From Lonsdalea britannica (GTDB taxonomy: Bacteria > Pseudomonadota > Gammaproteobacteria > Enterobacterales > Enterobacteriaceae), in NCBI RefSeq assembly GCF_946477055.1, contig NZ_CAMKXG010000166.1, forward strand, positions 1-8,022: 8,022 nt of DNA, given 5' to 3'. Shown here in pieces: positions 1-6,508 of this stretch. The position numbers and the translations under genes are program-made. The notes under the pieces were generated by a model. That model had not been told where the DNA came from and searched no databases. It saw only the letters and a program-made list of their open reading frames with translations. The first letter of the stretch is position 1. The number at the start of each line of letters is the position of its first letter.

Positions 1-1265
1 CAGCCGAATGTAACGGCACGGTCGGCGTTATCCGGGGAGATCCCCCCCGCCAGCATCACGTTGTCCAGCTTAGCGCCTTCCAGCACCTGCCAGTTGAAGG
101 TCTGACCGCTGCCGCCTTGCGCGTTATCCAACACCATGCGATCGACATGGGGGCGTTCAAGATTAGGCAGGGCGTCGCCGACGCTGACCGCCTGCCAGAT
201 TTGACAGTCGTCAGGCAGTTGCTGACGCAGTGCCGCAATGTAAGCCGTATCTTCGTCGCCATGCAGCTGTACTGCCGTCAGCCGAAGCTCATGGGCGGCG
301 GTGGCGATGTCGCTTAACGGCGCATTACGGAACACGCCAACATAGCGCAGCGGCGCGCCGGCCATCACATCAGAGGCTTGCTGCACCGTGACATAACGCG
401 GGGATGACTCGACGAAAATTAACCCGCCGTATACGGCTCCCGCCTCAAACGCGGCTTTGGCATCTTCCGCGCGGGTTAATCCGCAGACTTTGTTATCGCC
501 CAGAATGACACGGCGAACGGCCATAGTCAGGTCGGATTCCGACATCAGTGAACTGCCGATGAGGAAGCCGTCGGCATAGCGGCTTAGCGCCTGGATCTGC
601 GCATAGCGGCTGATGCCGGATTCGCTGATAACCGTCACGTCCGGCGGCAGTTGCGGCGCAAGCGTGCGTGTGCGGTTGAGATCGATAGACAGATCGCGCA
701 GATCGCGGTTATTGATGCCGACAACCTGAGCCTTCAGCGCAATCGCCCGTTCCAGTTCCTGCGGGTTGCTCACTTCGGTGAGAACGCCCATTTTCAGACT
801 GTGCGCCACTTCGGCCAGCTGCTGGTATTGGCTATCGTCTAACACGGAAAGCATCAGGAGAATCGCATCGGCCTGATAGTAGCGGGCCAGATAGATCTGA
901 TAGGGGTCGATAATAAAGTCTTTGCACAGCACGGGCTGATGAACGGCGGCGCTAACGCGAGTCAGAAACTCGACGTTGCCCTGAAAATATTTTTCATCCG
1001 TCAGCACAGAAATCGCCGAGGCGTAGTCTTCGTATACCTGCGCTATCGCCGCCGGATCGAAATCTTCACGGATCAGTCCTTTCGAGGGCGAGGCTTTTTT
1101 GCACTCCAGAATAAATGCAGGTCGAGTCTGTTTCAGCGCCTGATAAAAACTGCGTTGGCTCGGTACAATCTGTGACTGAAAATCCGCCAGCGGCTGCTGT
1201 TGACGACGTTCTTCGAGCCAGACGGCTTTGTCCCGTACGATTTTAGTTAAAACGGTATCCTGCAT
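1..1265 (-). CDS. trpC: Bifunctional indole-3-glycerol-phosphate synthase / phosphoribosylanthranilate isomerase (TrpCF), 3' end outside window
   Basis: The minus-strand frame from the ATG at 1265-1263 stays open to the window edge: 421 codons of an expected ~450. The N-terminal IGPS barrel (about 1-256) shows ECKKASPSKG (E54, catalytic K56), LCKDF (K115), LTEVSN (E164), GINNRDL (N185/N186) and ISESGIS. These are the active-site blocks of the family. The isomerase barrel begins near 257 and shows KVCGLTR (C261, general base), QLHGDE, VLDNA (D380, general acid) and the phosphate loop AGGISPDN (406-413). The enzyme converts phosphoribosylanthranilate to CdRP and then to indole-glycerol phosphate in the cytoplasm. 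The start is set by the trpD stop only 3 bases upstream and by an AGAGGA Shine-Dalgarno (1280-1275, 9-base spacer) inside the trpD 3' end, so translation is probably coupled. A run of seven G (minus strand, 42-48) is read in frame as Gly-Gly of the phosphate loop. The missing ~30 C-terminal residues lie to the left; trpB should follow. Confidence 0.97.
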   Translation of the reverse strand, partial: MQDTVLTKIVRDKAVWLEERRQQQPLADFQSQIVPSQRSFYQALKQTRPAFILECKKASPSKGLIREDFDPAAIAQVYEDYASAISVLTDEKYFQGNVEFLTRVSAAVHQPVLCKDFIIDPYQIYLARYYQADAILLMLSVLDDSQYQQLAEVAHSLKMGVLTEVSNPQELERAIALKAQVVGINNRDLRDLSIDLNRTRTLAPQLPPDVTVISESGISRYAQIQALSRYADGFLIGSSLMSESDLTMAVRRVILGDNKVCGLTRAEDAKAAFEAGAVYGGLIFVESSPRYVTVQQASDVMAGAPLRYVGVFRNAPLSDIATAAHELRLTAVQLHGDEDTAYIAALRQQLPDDCQIWQAVSVGDALPNLERPHVDRMVLDNAQGGSGQTFNWQVLEGAKLDNVMLAGGISPDNADRAVTFG

Positions 1266-1268
1266 GGT

Positions 1269-2270
1269 TTACTGTCCTCTCGCTGCCAGGTCTTTCACAC
1301 GCTGATAAACCTGACCACTGTGAATAACTTCCAATGCCTGCTGCGCATTCTGCGCCAGGTTTTCCTGTCCGAACAGTTTTAACAGCAGCGCGACGTTGGC
1401 CGCAACGGCAGTGTTGTGAGCCGGTTCCCCGTTCCCTTGCAGCAGGCGCGCCAGCATTTGTCGGTTTTCTTCAGGCGATCCGCCAACCAGCGCCGACATC
1501 GGATAGCTTTCCAGCCCGAAATCCCGGTGGGTCAGTTCATAGGTTTCAATACTGCCGTCACGCAGTTCCGCCACCTGTGTCGGTCCGTGAATGGCGACTT
1601 CATCCATTCCGCAGCCATGAACGACGGCCGCGCGCTGATAACCGAGCAGTTTCAGCGTTTCCGCCATGGGTTTCACCAGGTCGGGACTGTAAACGCCGAT
1701 CAGCGCCAACGGCGGACGTGCCGGGTTGCTCAAGGGGCCGAGCACGTTAAACAGCGTATGGGTCTTCAACTGTTGGCGAACGGGCGCGGCATGGCGAAAT
1801 CCCGTGTGATACTGAGGCGCAAACAGGAAGCAGACGCCCAATTCGTCCAATGCCTGACGAGACGCTTCCGCGGACATATCCAGTTTAATGCCGAAGGCGG
1901 CCAGCAGGTCCGAAGAACCGGAGCGGCTGGTGACGCTGCGGCTACCGTGCTTGGCCACTTTCACGCCGCAGCTCGCCGCTACGAAAGCGCTCGTCGTAGA
2001 GATGTTGATGCTGTTGGTGCCATCGCCTCCCGTACCGACGATATCGGCGAACAGATAATCCGGGCGCGGAAATGGCTGTGCATCTTGCAACAGTGCGCTG
2101 GCCGCGCCGGCGATTTCATCCGGCGTTTCGCCGCGAATTTTTATGCTGATCAACGCGGCAGCCAGCTGTGAGGGCTCCAGTTCATTACGGATGATCGCCG
2201 CGAATAACTGCTGGCTCTCCTCACGGCTCAACGTTTCTGCAGAATATAGCTTTTGAAGTAAGGTTTGCAT
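1269..2270 (-). CDS. trpD: Anthranilate phosphoribosyltransferase TrpD (unfused)
   Basis: This 333-residue protein transfers phosphoribose from PRPP to anthranilate, the second committed step of tryptophan synthesis. The family motifs are present in order: an N-terminal helical domain (about 1-70), [12 protein letters not shown] (PRPP/pyrophosphate loop, 77-87), KHGSRS (107-112, anthranilate site), [13 protein letters not shown] (174-186) and VHGCGMDE with the metal-binding acidic pair D223/E224. The length fits free-standing TrpD, not the ~530-residue TrpGD fusion of E. coli. The amidotransferase domain is encoded by the separate gene immediately upstream. The ATG at 2270-2268 is preceded by AAGGA (2281-2277) with a 6-base spacer, in the 18-base gap after trpG. 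In E. coli a weak internal trp promoter lies in distal trpD; I could not identify one here. Nothing looks damaged. Confidence 0.98.
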   Translation of the reverse strand: MQTLLQKLYSAETLSREESQQLFAAIIRNELEPSQLAAALISIKIRGETPDEIAGAASALLQDAQPFPRPDYLFADIVGTGGDGTNSINISTTSAFVAASCGVKVAKHGSRSVTSRSGSSDLLAAFGIKLDMSAEASRQALDELGVCFLFAPQYHTGFRHAAPVRQQLKTHTLFNVLGPLSNPARPPLALIGVYSPDLVKPMAETLKLLGYQRAAVVHGCGMDEVAIHGPTQVAELRDGSIETYELTHRDFGLESYPMSALVGGSPEENRQMLARLLQGNGEPAHNTAVAANVALLLKLFGQENLAQNAQQALEVIHSGQVYQRVKDLAARGQ

Positions 2271-2288
2271 GTCGTGTCCTTGCTTAAT

Positions 2289-2867
2289 TTATGCCAGAGC
2301 CCATTCCAGCGTTTGATTTAGTAAGCGGGCGCCATGGGCGGTAAGAATAGATTCCGGATGAAACTGGAAGCCGCAGACGCGATCCTGGTCGTGGCGAACG
2401 GCCATCACCATGTCGTTGAAGTGTGCGTTAACGGTCAACGCTGCGGGAATATCACTGCCCACCAGAGAATGATAGCGGGCGACCGGCAACGGATTGCTTA
2501 ATCCGCTGAACATGGCCTGCCCATCGTGTTCGATGCTAGATGCTTTGCCATGCAGGATCTCACCGGCCTGACCCACATGGCCGCCGTAGGCCTCGACGAT
2601 CGCCTGGTGTCCCAGACAGATGCCGATGATCGGTAAATGTCCCCGCAGTCGCTGTAATAGCTCCGGCATGCAGCCAGCGTCGGCCGGAGCGCCGGGGCCC
2701 GGAGACAGCATCAGCACCGGCTGTTCCATCTGCTTCAGACGTTCAATAATCGCGTCGGCCGACATGATGTTGCGGTAAACCACGACGTGGTGGCCGCTGG
2801 CGCGCAGTTGGTCGACCAGATTGTAAGTAAACGAGTCGATGTTATCGAGTAACAGAATATCAGCCAT
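2289..2867 (-). CDS. trpG: Anthranilate synthase component II, glutamine amidotransferase TrpG
   Basis: This is a 192-residue class I glutamine amidotransferase that hydrolyses glutamine and channels ammonia to TrpE. The visible motifs are [13 protein letters not shown] at the N-terminus, LSPGPG (54-59, oxyanion region), the nucleophile elbow GICLGHQ with Cys84, and FQFHPES with catalytic His170 and Glu172. The HGK (106-108) and RYHSL (131-135) blocks are typical of the anthranilate/aminodeoxychorismate synthase subfamily. Its place between trpE and trpD makes TrpG, not PabA, the clear call. The start codon overlaps the trpE stop (TGATG), and a consensus Shine-Dalgarno lies inside the last trpE codons. 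This suggests coupled, near-stoichiometric synthesis of the two subunits. In E. coli this domain is fused to TrpD; here it ends 18 bases before trpD. Confidence 0.98.
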   Translation of the reverse strand: MADILLLDNIDSFTYNLVDQLRASGHHVVVYRNIMSADAIIERLKQMEQPVLMLSPGPGAPADAGCMPELLQRLRGHLPIIGICLGHQAIVEAYGGHVGQAGEILHGKASSIEHDGQAMFSGLSNPLPVARYHSLVGSDIPAALTVNAHFNDMVMAVRHDQDRVCGFQFHPESILTAHGARLLNQTLEWALA

Positions 2868-4429
2868 CAGAACACCTCCTTGGCATGATGGGCGCTGGCG
2901 ATGGCGCGCAAAACGGCACGAGCCTTATTGCGGGTTTCGTCGGCTTCGGCCTGCGGGTCGGAGTCCAGCACGACGCCAGCGCCCGCCTGTATGGTGGCGA
3001 TGCCGTCTTCGACATAGGCGGAGCGGATCACGATACAGGTATCCAGATCACCGCGGGCGGTGAAATAACCGACGGCGCCGCCGTAGCTACCACGGCGCGT
3101 TTTTTCGCTTTCGGCAATCAATTGCATGGCGCGGACTTTAGGTGCGCCGCTCAGCGTGCCCATATTCATGCAGGCGCGGTAGGCGTGCAAGACATCAAGA
3201 TCGGCGCGTAGCTGACCGACCACGCGGGACACCAGATGCATCACGAAAGAGTAGCGGTCGACTTTGGTCAGGTCGGCGACATAGCGACTGCCAGGTTCGC
3301 AGATCCGCGCCAAATCGTTGCGCGCCAAATCGACCAGCATCAGGTGTTCCGCCAACTCTTTATGATCGGTGCGCATTTCCAGCTCGATGCGGCTGTCCAG
3401 ATCGCGATCCAGTGAGCCATCCGCCCGACGGCCGCGTGGTCGGGTTCCGGCGATAGGATAGATTTCAATCTGGCGGTTAGCGGCATCATATTTGAGCGAG
3501 CTTTCCGGGGACGCTCCGAACAGCGTGAAGTCCTGATCCTGCATATAGAACATGTATGGGCTAGGGTTGTTTTCCTTCAGCGTCTGATACGCCGCCAGCG
3601 GGGAAGGGCAAGGCAGCGAAAAACGGCGAGACGGCACCACCTGAAAAATTTCGCCCAGGCGGATGGCCTGCTGCATCTGTCTGACGACGTCGCCGAAATC
3701 TTCGTCGCTCTGATTACAGCTCAACGTCATGCTTTCTACGTGTTGACGAGGCAGTGAAGGCGCAGGCTGAGTCATCTGGTGCTGCAGCTGTTCAAGACGC
3801 TGCTGCAGGCGCTGACGCTCATCGGCATTCGGTGTAAACAGGCTCGCCTGCAGATGCGTCATCTGGCACTGATGATCCACAATCAGCAGGGTTTCGGCGA
3901 GGTAGAAACAGTAGTCCGGGCAGCGTTGCTGCTGATTGAGTGGAGGCAGCGTTTCGAACCCAGCGACCAGGTCATAGGCGAACAGGCCGCCGAAGAACAT
4001 GGCTTCGCGTTCATTGTCCGGGCAAATCACCAGCGTAAGCAACTGCCGCAAAGCATCGAAGGCGGACAACGAGCGCAGACGCGCATCTTCGTCCTGCATG
4101 GCATCGATGGCCGGAAAGGTCAGCTCGCGACTATTCGGACGTGCTTCAACCCGGACTTCCGGCGGCAGCGCGCTGTCCAGCAACGGGAGTAGCGATGCGC
4201 CGTTGGCTGTCAGCGCCTGAACGGAAACCTGCGTCCCCATCGCCGTGATGCGCAAGGCGCTGTCTACGATCAGCAGACTCTGCAAATTCTGCTTGCTGTC
4301 GACCTCTGCGGACTCCAGCAGCAGCGTAGCGGGTCTGGCGCCGCACAACTGATGAAATATCGCGCTCGGGTCGTCTCGGTACTCGGCCTCGGCGCGTAAT
4401 AATTCAATTTCTGGTTTGGTGTTTGGCAT
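2867..4429 (-). CDS. trpE: Anthranilate synthase component I TrpE
   Basis: TrpE makes anthranilate from chorismate using ammonia supplied by TrpG. With the ATG at 4429-4427 the protein is 520 residues, the E. coli length, and familiar positions fall on their usual numbers. LLLES at 36-40 (E39, S40) belongs to the tryptophan feedback site. [10 protein letters not shown] is at 325-334, H398 lies in [15 protein letters not shown] is at 422-431, and the acidic residues E358, E361, E495 and E498 belong to the Mg/chorismate site. The protein should therefore be active and Trp-inhibited. An in-frame GTG at 4438 would add three residues. I prefer the ATG because it aligns with E. coli TrpE from residue 1 and has AAGAG a usable distance upstream. 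It is the first structural gene after the attenuator and is expected to be controlled by TrpR repression and attenuation. The stop TGA overlaps trpG by one base. Confidence 0.98.
   Translation of the reverse strand: MPNTKPEIELLRAEAEYRDDPSAIFHQLCGARPATLLLESAEVDSKQNLQSLLIVDSALRITAMGTQVSVQALTANGASLLPLLDSALPPEVRVEARPNSRELTFPAIDAMQDEDARLRSLSAFDALRQLLTLVICPDNEREAMFFGGLFAYDLVAGFETLPPLNQQQRCPDYCFYLAETLLIVDHQCQMTHLQASLFTPNADERQRLQQRLEQLQHQMTQPAPSLPRQHVESMTLSCNQSDEDFGDVVRQMQQAIRLGEIFQVVPSRRFSLPCPSPLAAYQTLKENNPSPYMFYMQDQDFTLFGASPESSLKYDAANRQIEIYPIAGTRPRGRRADGSLDRDLDSRIELEMRTDHKELAEHLMLVDLARNDLARICEPGSRYVADLTKVDRYSFVMHLVSRVVGQLRADLDVLHAYRACMNMGTLSGAPKVRAMQLIAESEKTRRGSYGGAVGYFTARGDLDTCIVIRSAYVEDGIATIQAGAGVVLDSDPQAEADETRNKARAVLRAIASAHHAKEVF
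2875..2880 (-). promoter_or_regulatory. Shine-Dalgarno of trpG embedded in trpE
   Basis: On the minus strand AGGAGG stands at 2880-2875, seven bases before the trpG ATG (2867-2865). It is formed by the Lys-Glu-Val codons near the TrpE C-terminus, and the trpE TGA shares its A with the trpG ATG. The site is a full match to the 16S rRNA 3' end and decides the trpG start. Confidence 0.85.
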
Positions 4430-4453
4430 GATGGTCACTCTTTTTTATCCATG

Positions 4454-4477
4454 AAAAAGCCCGCATTGAGCGGGCTT
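4454..4477 (-). terminator. trp attenuator (Rho-independent terminator, 3:4 hairpin)
   Basis: The minus strand reads an 8-bp stem AAGCCCGC (4477-4470) / GCGGGCTT (4464-4457) around the loop TCAAT. A T tract follows immediately (TTTTT, 4458-4454, partly within the stem). It lies between trpL and trpE, about 25 bases before the trpE start. It closely resembles the E. coli trp attenuator, whose stem uses the same AGCCCGC/GCGGGCT arms. Its formation should stop transcription when tryptophan is plentiful. Confidence 0.93.
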
Positions 4478-4501
4478 AAGGATGTTGCATATCAGATAAT
4501 G

Positions 4502-4543
4502 GGTATGCGCGATCGTTTCGCCCTCAGAGGGAGAAGCGCCACC
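4502..4543 (-). promoter_or_regulatory. trp leader 1:2 (pause / anti-antiterminator) pairing
   Basis: On the minus strand GGTGGCGC (4543-4536), which overlaps the Trp codons of trpL, can pair with GCGCATACC (4510-4502). This gives eight pairs, including one G-U, with one bulged A. A smaller CCCT/AGGG hairpin (4531-4521) fits inside. This matches the role of segments 1 and 2 in enterobacterial trp leaders: a ribosome stalled on the Trp codons covers segment 1. A GGGC just after the trpL stop (4523-4520) can pair with the GCCC of the terminator arm (4475-4472) and is the best candidate for the antiterminator contact. That contact is short and was judged by eye only. Confidence 0.6.
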
Positions 4544-4577
4544 AACCTGCACTGTATTTTTTCGATTGCATCGCCAT
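4524..4577 (-). CDS. trpL: trp operon leader peptide TrpL
   Basis: A 17-residue frame on the minus strand, MAMQSKKYSAGWWRFSL, ends in TGA at 4526-4524. The tandem tryptophan codons TGG TGG (4544-4539), followed by Arg, reproduce the GWWR core of enterobacterial TrpL. The rest of the peptide differs from the E. coli peptide [14 protein letters not shown]. AAGAG (4590-4586) stands 8 bases before the first ATG, so I chose that start; a second ATG at codon 3 (4571) is too far from it. The peptide senses charged tRNA-Trp: stalling at the Trp codons favours antitermination into trpE. It lies about 30 bases downstream of the inferred transcription start. Confidence 0.93.
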   Translation of the reverse strand: MAMQSKKYSAGWWRFSL

Positions 4578-4609
4578 TAGTCTGTCTCTTAATCCGTTAC
4601 TGAACTTGC

Positions 4610-4627
4610 GTACTAGTTAACTGGAAC
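4610..4627 (-). promoter_or_regulatory. TrpR operator overlapping the trp -10 box
   Basis: The minus strand reads GTTCCAG TTAA CTAGTAC. The right half CTAGTAC matches the TrpR consensus palindrome (GTACTAG TTAA CTAGTAC). The left half has two changes, at positions 3 and 5 of GTACTAG, and the CTAG core becomes CCAG. The site covers the -10 hexamer, so TrpR loaded with tryptophan would block RNA polymerase. Binding may be weaker than in E. coli because only one half is canonical. Confidence 0.8.
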
Positions 4628-4643
4628 GCTCAGGGTAAGTCAA
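4615..4643 (-). promoter_or_regulatory. trp operon promoter
   Basis: On the minus strand the -35 box TTGACT (4643-4638) and -10 box TTAACT (4620-4615) are separated by exactly 17 bases. TTAACT is also the -10 sequence of the E. coli trp promoter, and the stretch from it to AAGTTCA is the same as in E. coli as I recall it. By that analogy transcription starts at the A near 4607, giving a leader of about 178 bases before trpE. An A/T-rich block (4647-4666) lies just upstream of the -35 box and could act as an UP element. Confidence 0.9.
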
Positions 4644-4772
4644 CCCAAAAACAAAAAATTAATTATGCGGATGGATGGGGAGCGGGGCGCATCAGGATGA
4701 TTATCTTTCTTACCTTTTTATGGCTATTGATGGCATCATGCCGTCTGAACTTATCTTTGTCCGACGAGATGG
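4644..4772. other. Divergent intergenic spacer upstream of rnm
   Basis: This stretch lies between the trp -35 box and the rnm start. It holds the A/T-rich block 4647-4666, a G-rich patch (4677-4686) and a short plus-strand hydrophobic reading frame starting at 4697 (see findings). I looked for a plus-strand sigma-70 promoter for rnm and found no -35/-10 pair with acceptable spacing, so the rnm promoter is unassigned. Confidence 0.5.
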
Positions 4773-5666
4773 ATGCACTGCGTGTCAGAAGAAACCTCCC
4801 TCCTTGCTTCATTCCCACTGTACGATCTGCACAGTCACACCAAGGCCTCCGACGGCGGACTTACACCCGCAGAACTCGTGCGCCGTGCGGTGACGATGCG
4901 CGTTGGCGTGCTGGCTATCACCGACCATGACACCACCGCTGGCCTGAACGAAGCGCGAGAGACGATTCGACTTGAGGCGTTGCCGCTGCGACTGGTGGCA
5001 GGCGTTGAAGTGTCCACGCTGTGGGAAAATCATGAAATTCATATCGTCGGATTGGGGATCGACCCGCACCATCCGGCGATGGTGGCGTTGCTCGCCGAAC
5101 AGGCGGACTACCGTCAGCAACGCGCTGAGCAAATTGCCGCCCGGCTGGAAAAGGCGCAGGTCGCCGGCGCGTTGGAAGGCGCCACCCGACTGGCGGCCGG
5201 CGGGGTCATTACTCGCGGGCACTTTGCCCGTTATCTGGTCGAGCAGGGTAAGGCCACGGCGATTAATCAGGTGTTCAAGCGCTATCTGGCGAAGGGCAAA
5301 ACCGGCTACGTTCCGCCGCAGTGGTGTACAATAAAACAGGCCGTAGATGTGATTCATCAGTCCGGCGGTGCGGCGGTCATGGCTCATCCCGGCCGTTACC
5401 AGCTCAGCGCCAAGTGGTTGAAACGACTGCTGGCGCATTTTGCCGAATGTCAGGGCGATGCGATGGAAGTGGCGCAGTGTCAGCAGGCGCCCGATGAACG
5501 GACGCAACTGGCGCGTTATGCGCAGGACTATCATTTACTGGGATCTCAGGGATCGGACTTTCACTATCCCTGCGCCTGGATAGAGCTCGGGCGAAAACTG
5601 TGGTTGCCCGGTGGAGTGGAACCGGTTTGGGAACATCCGGCACTGAAAGACGGGCTGACGGCGTGA
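4773..5666 (+). CDS. rnm: PHP-domain 5'-3' exoribonuclease / 3',5'-nucleotide bisphosphate phosphatase (RNase AM, YciV/TrpH)
   Basis: A 297-residue PHP (polymerase and histidinol phosphatase) protein that matches E. coli YciV almost throughout. That protein is reported to trim rRNA 5' ends and hydrolyse 3',5'-nucleotide bisphosphates. Metal-site residues are visible in order: YDLHSHTKASDG (H20, H22, D27), ITDHDTT (D51, H52, D53), GVEVS (E79), NHEIHIVG (H87, H90), MAHPGRY (H205) and SQGSDFH (D262, H264). The insertion between the third and fourth motif blocks (about 100-190), including GVITRGHFARYL and KTGYVPPQW, is the typical YciV insert. The start is uncertain. ATG 4773 gives MHCVSEE, while GTG 4782 gives a protein beginning (M)SEE that aligns better with the E. 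coli MSD N-terminus and would be 294 residues; neither has a strong Shine-Dalgarno. Despite the old name trpH it has no known role in tryptophan synthesis. It is divergent from trp and probably co-transcribed with yciO. Confidence 0.95.
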   Translation: MHCVSEETSLLASFPLYDLHSHTKASDGGLTPAELVRRAVTMRVGVLAITDHDTTAGLNEARETIRLEALPLRLVAGVEVSTLWENHEIHIVGLGIDPHHPAMVALLAEQADYRQQRAEQIAARLEKAQVAGALEGATRLAAGGVITRGHFARYLVEQGKATAINQVFKRYLAKGKTGYVPPQWCTIKQAVDVIHQSGGAAVMAHPGRYQLSAKWLKRLLAHFAECQGDAMEVAQCQQAPDERTQLARYAQDYHLLGSQGSDFHYPCAWIELGRKLWLPGGVEPVWEHPALKDGLTA

Positions 5667-5678
5667 GGGTCAGCCGCA

Positions 5679-5722
5679 CGTGAAAACGCTGGGCGCGGAG
5701 CGTCGCTGTCGCGGATTTCACG
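5679..5722 (+). repeat. Inverted repeat in the rnm-yciO gap
   Basis: CGTGAAA (5679-5685) and TTTCACG (5716-5722) are exact inverted copies separated by 30 bases, and a TTTT follows at 5723-5726 after the overlapping G. The long GC-rich loop makes this a weak terminator candidate at best. It could instead be a chance repeat or an mRNA processing/stability element in a 78-base spacer. Confidence 0.35.
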
Positions 5723-5744
5723 TTTTGAAGAAATGAGGTGGTAC

Positions 5745-6365
5745 ATGAGTCAATTTTTCTATATTCATCCCCAAAATCCGCAGGCGCGGTTGATCGCTCA
5801 GACGGTCGACGTCTTGCGTAAGGGCGGAGTGATTGTTTATCCGACCGACTCCGGCTATGCGTTGGGCTGTCAGTTGGAAGACAAATCGGCGTTGGAGCGC
5901 ATTTGCCGCATTCGTCATCTGGACAGTAATCACCATTTTACGTTGATGTGCCGCGACCTGTCTGAACTGTCCACCTATGCTCACGTGGACAATGCCGCGT
6001 TTCGACTCATCAAGAACAACACGCCGGGTAATTACACGTTTATTTTGAAGGGCACGAAAGAAGTTCCGCGCCGCCTGATGAATGAGAAGCGCAAAACCCT
6101 GGGCCTGCGCGTTCCGGCAAACCCGATTGCGCTGGAGCTGCTGGCGGCAATGAACGAGCCGCTGATGTCCACGACGCTGATGTTACCGGGCAACGATTTC
6201 GCCGAATCCGATCCGGAAGAGATTCAGGATCACCTTGGTAAACAGGTCGACCTGATCATTCATGGCGGCTTTATCGGGCAGCAGCCCACCACGGTCATCG
6301 ATCTCACCGGCGATGCGCCGGAGGTGATCCGCGAAGGCACCGGCGACATTACCCCGTTTCTTTGA
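5745..6365 (+). CDS. yciO: YciO, YrdC/Sua5-family (threonylcarbamoyl-AMP synthase-like) protein
   Basis: A 206-residue single-domain YrdC-fold protein that is nearly superimposable on E. coli YciO from MSQFFYIHP to the C-terminal GDITPFL. Motifs include VYPTDSGYALGC (31-42, nucleotide pocket), ERICRIR (51-57), FTLMCRDLSELS (65-76), PGNYTFILKGTKEVPRR (94-110), KTLGLRVPANPIA (117-129) and TVIDLT (183-188). The family binds nucleotides and double-stranded RNA. The essential paralogue TsaC/YrdC makes threonylcarbamoyl-AMP for t6A tRNA, while the role of YciO itself is unsettled. I chose the ATG at 5745 over the in-frame ATG at 5733 for two reasons: it gives the E. coli N-terminus and length, and GAGGTG (5735-5740) is correctly placed as its Shine-Dalgarno. 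The 5733 ATG overlaps that site. It follows rnm by 78 bases on the same strand. Confidence 0.96.
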   Translation: MSQFFYIHPQNPQARLIAQTVDVLRKGGVIVYPTDSGYALGCQLEDKSALERICRIRHLDSNHHFTLMCRDLSELSTYAHVDNAAFRLIKNNTPGNYTFILKGTKEVPRRLMNEKRKTLGLRVPANPIALELLAAMNEPLMSTTLMLPGNDFAESDPEEIQDHLGKQVDLIIHGGFIGQQPTTVIDLTGDAPEVIREGTGDITPFL

Positions 6366-6390
6366 CGCGTCTCACCCCGGCAACATTCAG

Positions 6391-6419
6391 CATACAAATG
6401 GCGCGAATGCAGTTATAAT
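6391..6419 (+). promoter_or_regulatory. Candidate sigma-70 promoter for rluB
   Basis: A perfect TATAAT (6414-6419) stands 90 bases before the rluB start. At 17-base spacing the -35 position holds CATACA (6391-6396), which matches TTGACA at three of six places. The gap between yciO and rluB (143 bases) would accommodate an independent promoter. The -10 match is strong and the -35 match weak, so activity may need an activator. Confidence 0.6.
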
Positions 6420-6425
6420 CGCGCC
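6400..6425 (+). repeat. Inverted repeat straddling the rluB -10 box
   Basis: GGCGCGA (6400-6406) and TCGCGCC (6419-6425) are exact inverted copies with a 12-base centre that contains most of TATAAT. No T tract follows, so a terminator for yciO is unlikely. The position is that of an operator, but no regulator is recognised. Confidence 0.5.
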
Positions 6426-6442
6426 GCAAAATTTCATGCGTG

Positions 6443-6490
6443 GACGTTTTGAACGTCGGCGCATCTCTCCCCCCGACGCCTGTGAAGGCG
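6443..6490 (+). promoter_or_regulatory. Structured 5' leader of rluB with alternative hairpins
   Basis: Between the TATAAT box and the rluB start lie three possible stems. Stem A is GACGTT/AACGTC with loop TTG (6443-6457). Stem B is CGTCGG (6454-6459)/CCGACG (6473-6478). Stem C is CGCC/GGCG with loop TGTGAA (6477-6490). B overlaps both A and C, so A+C and B exclude each other. The Shine-Dalgarno AGAGG (6497-6501) lies just after stem C. The pairings were found by eye, without energy calculation. Confidence 0.45.
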
Positions 6491-6508
6491 ACACTCAGAG
6501 GTTGCTCA

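Noticed and set aside
1416..2171. Long open frame (251 codons) on the plus strand inside trpD
   Set aside because: It is exactly antisense to a strongly conserved gene, has no recognisable motif or ribosome site, and is explained by the codon bias of trpD.
4430..4438. GTG start three codons upstream for trpE
   Set aside because: The ATG at 4429 gives the family length of 520 and family residue numbering. The GTG has no better ribosome site, although it cannot be fully excluded.
4809..5534. 241-codon minus-strand frame inside rnm
   Set aside because: It is antisense to the conserved PHP protein; its sequence looks like a reverse-frame shadow with no domain.
5733..5744. Upstream in-frame ATG for yciO
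   Set aside because: It would bury the Shine-Dalgarno of the 5745 ATG, and the added MRWY is not part of the E. coli protein.
6440..6508. N-terminal extension of RluB starting upstream (GTG 6440)
   Set aside because: RluB proteins begin MSEKLQK, which fits the ATG at 6509 with its own Shine-Dalgarno; the extension is the structured leader.
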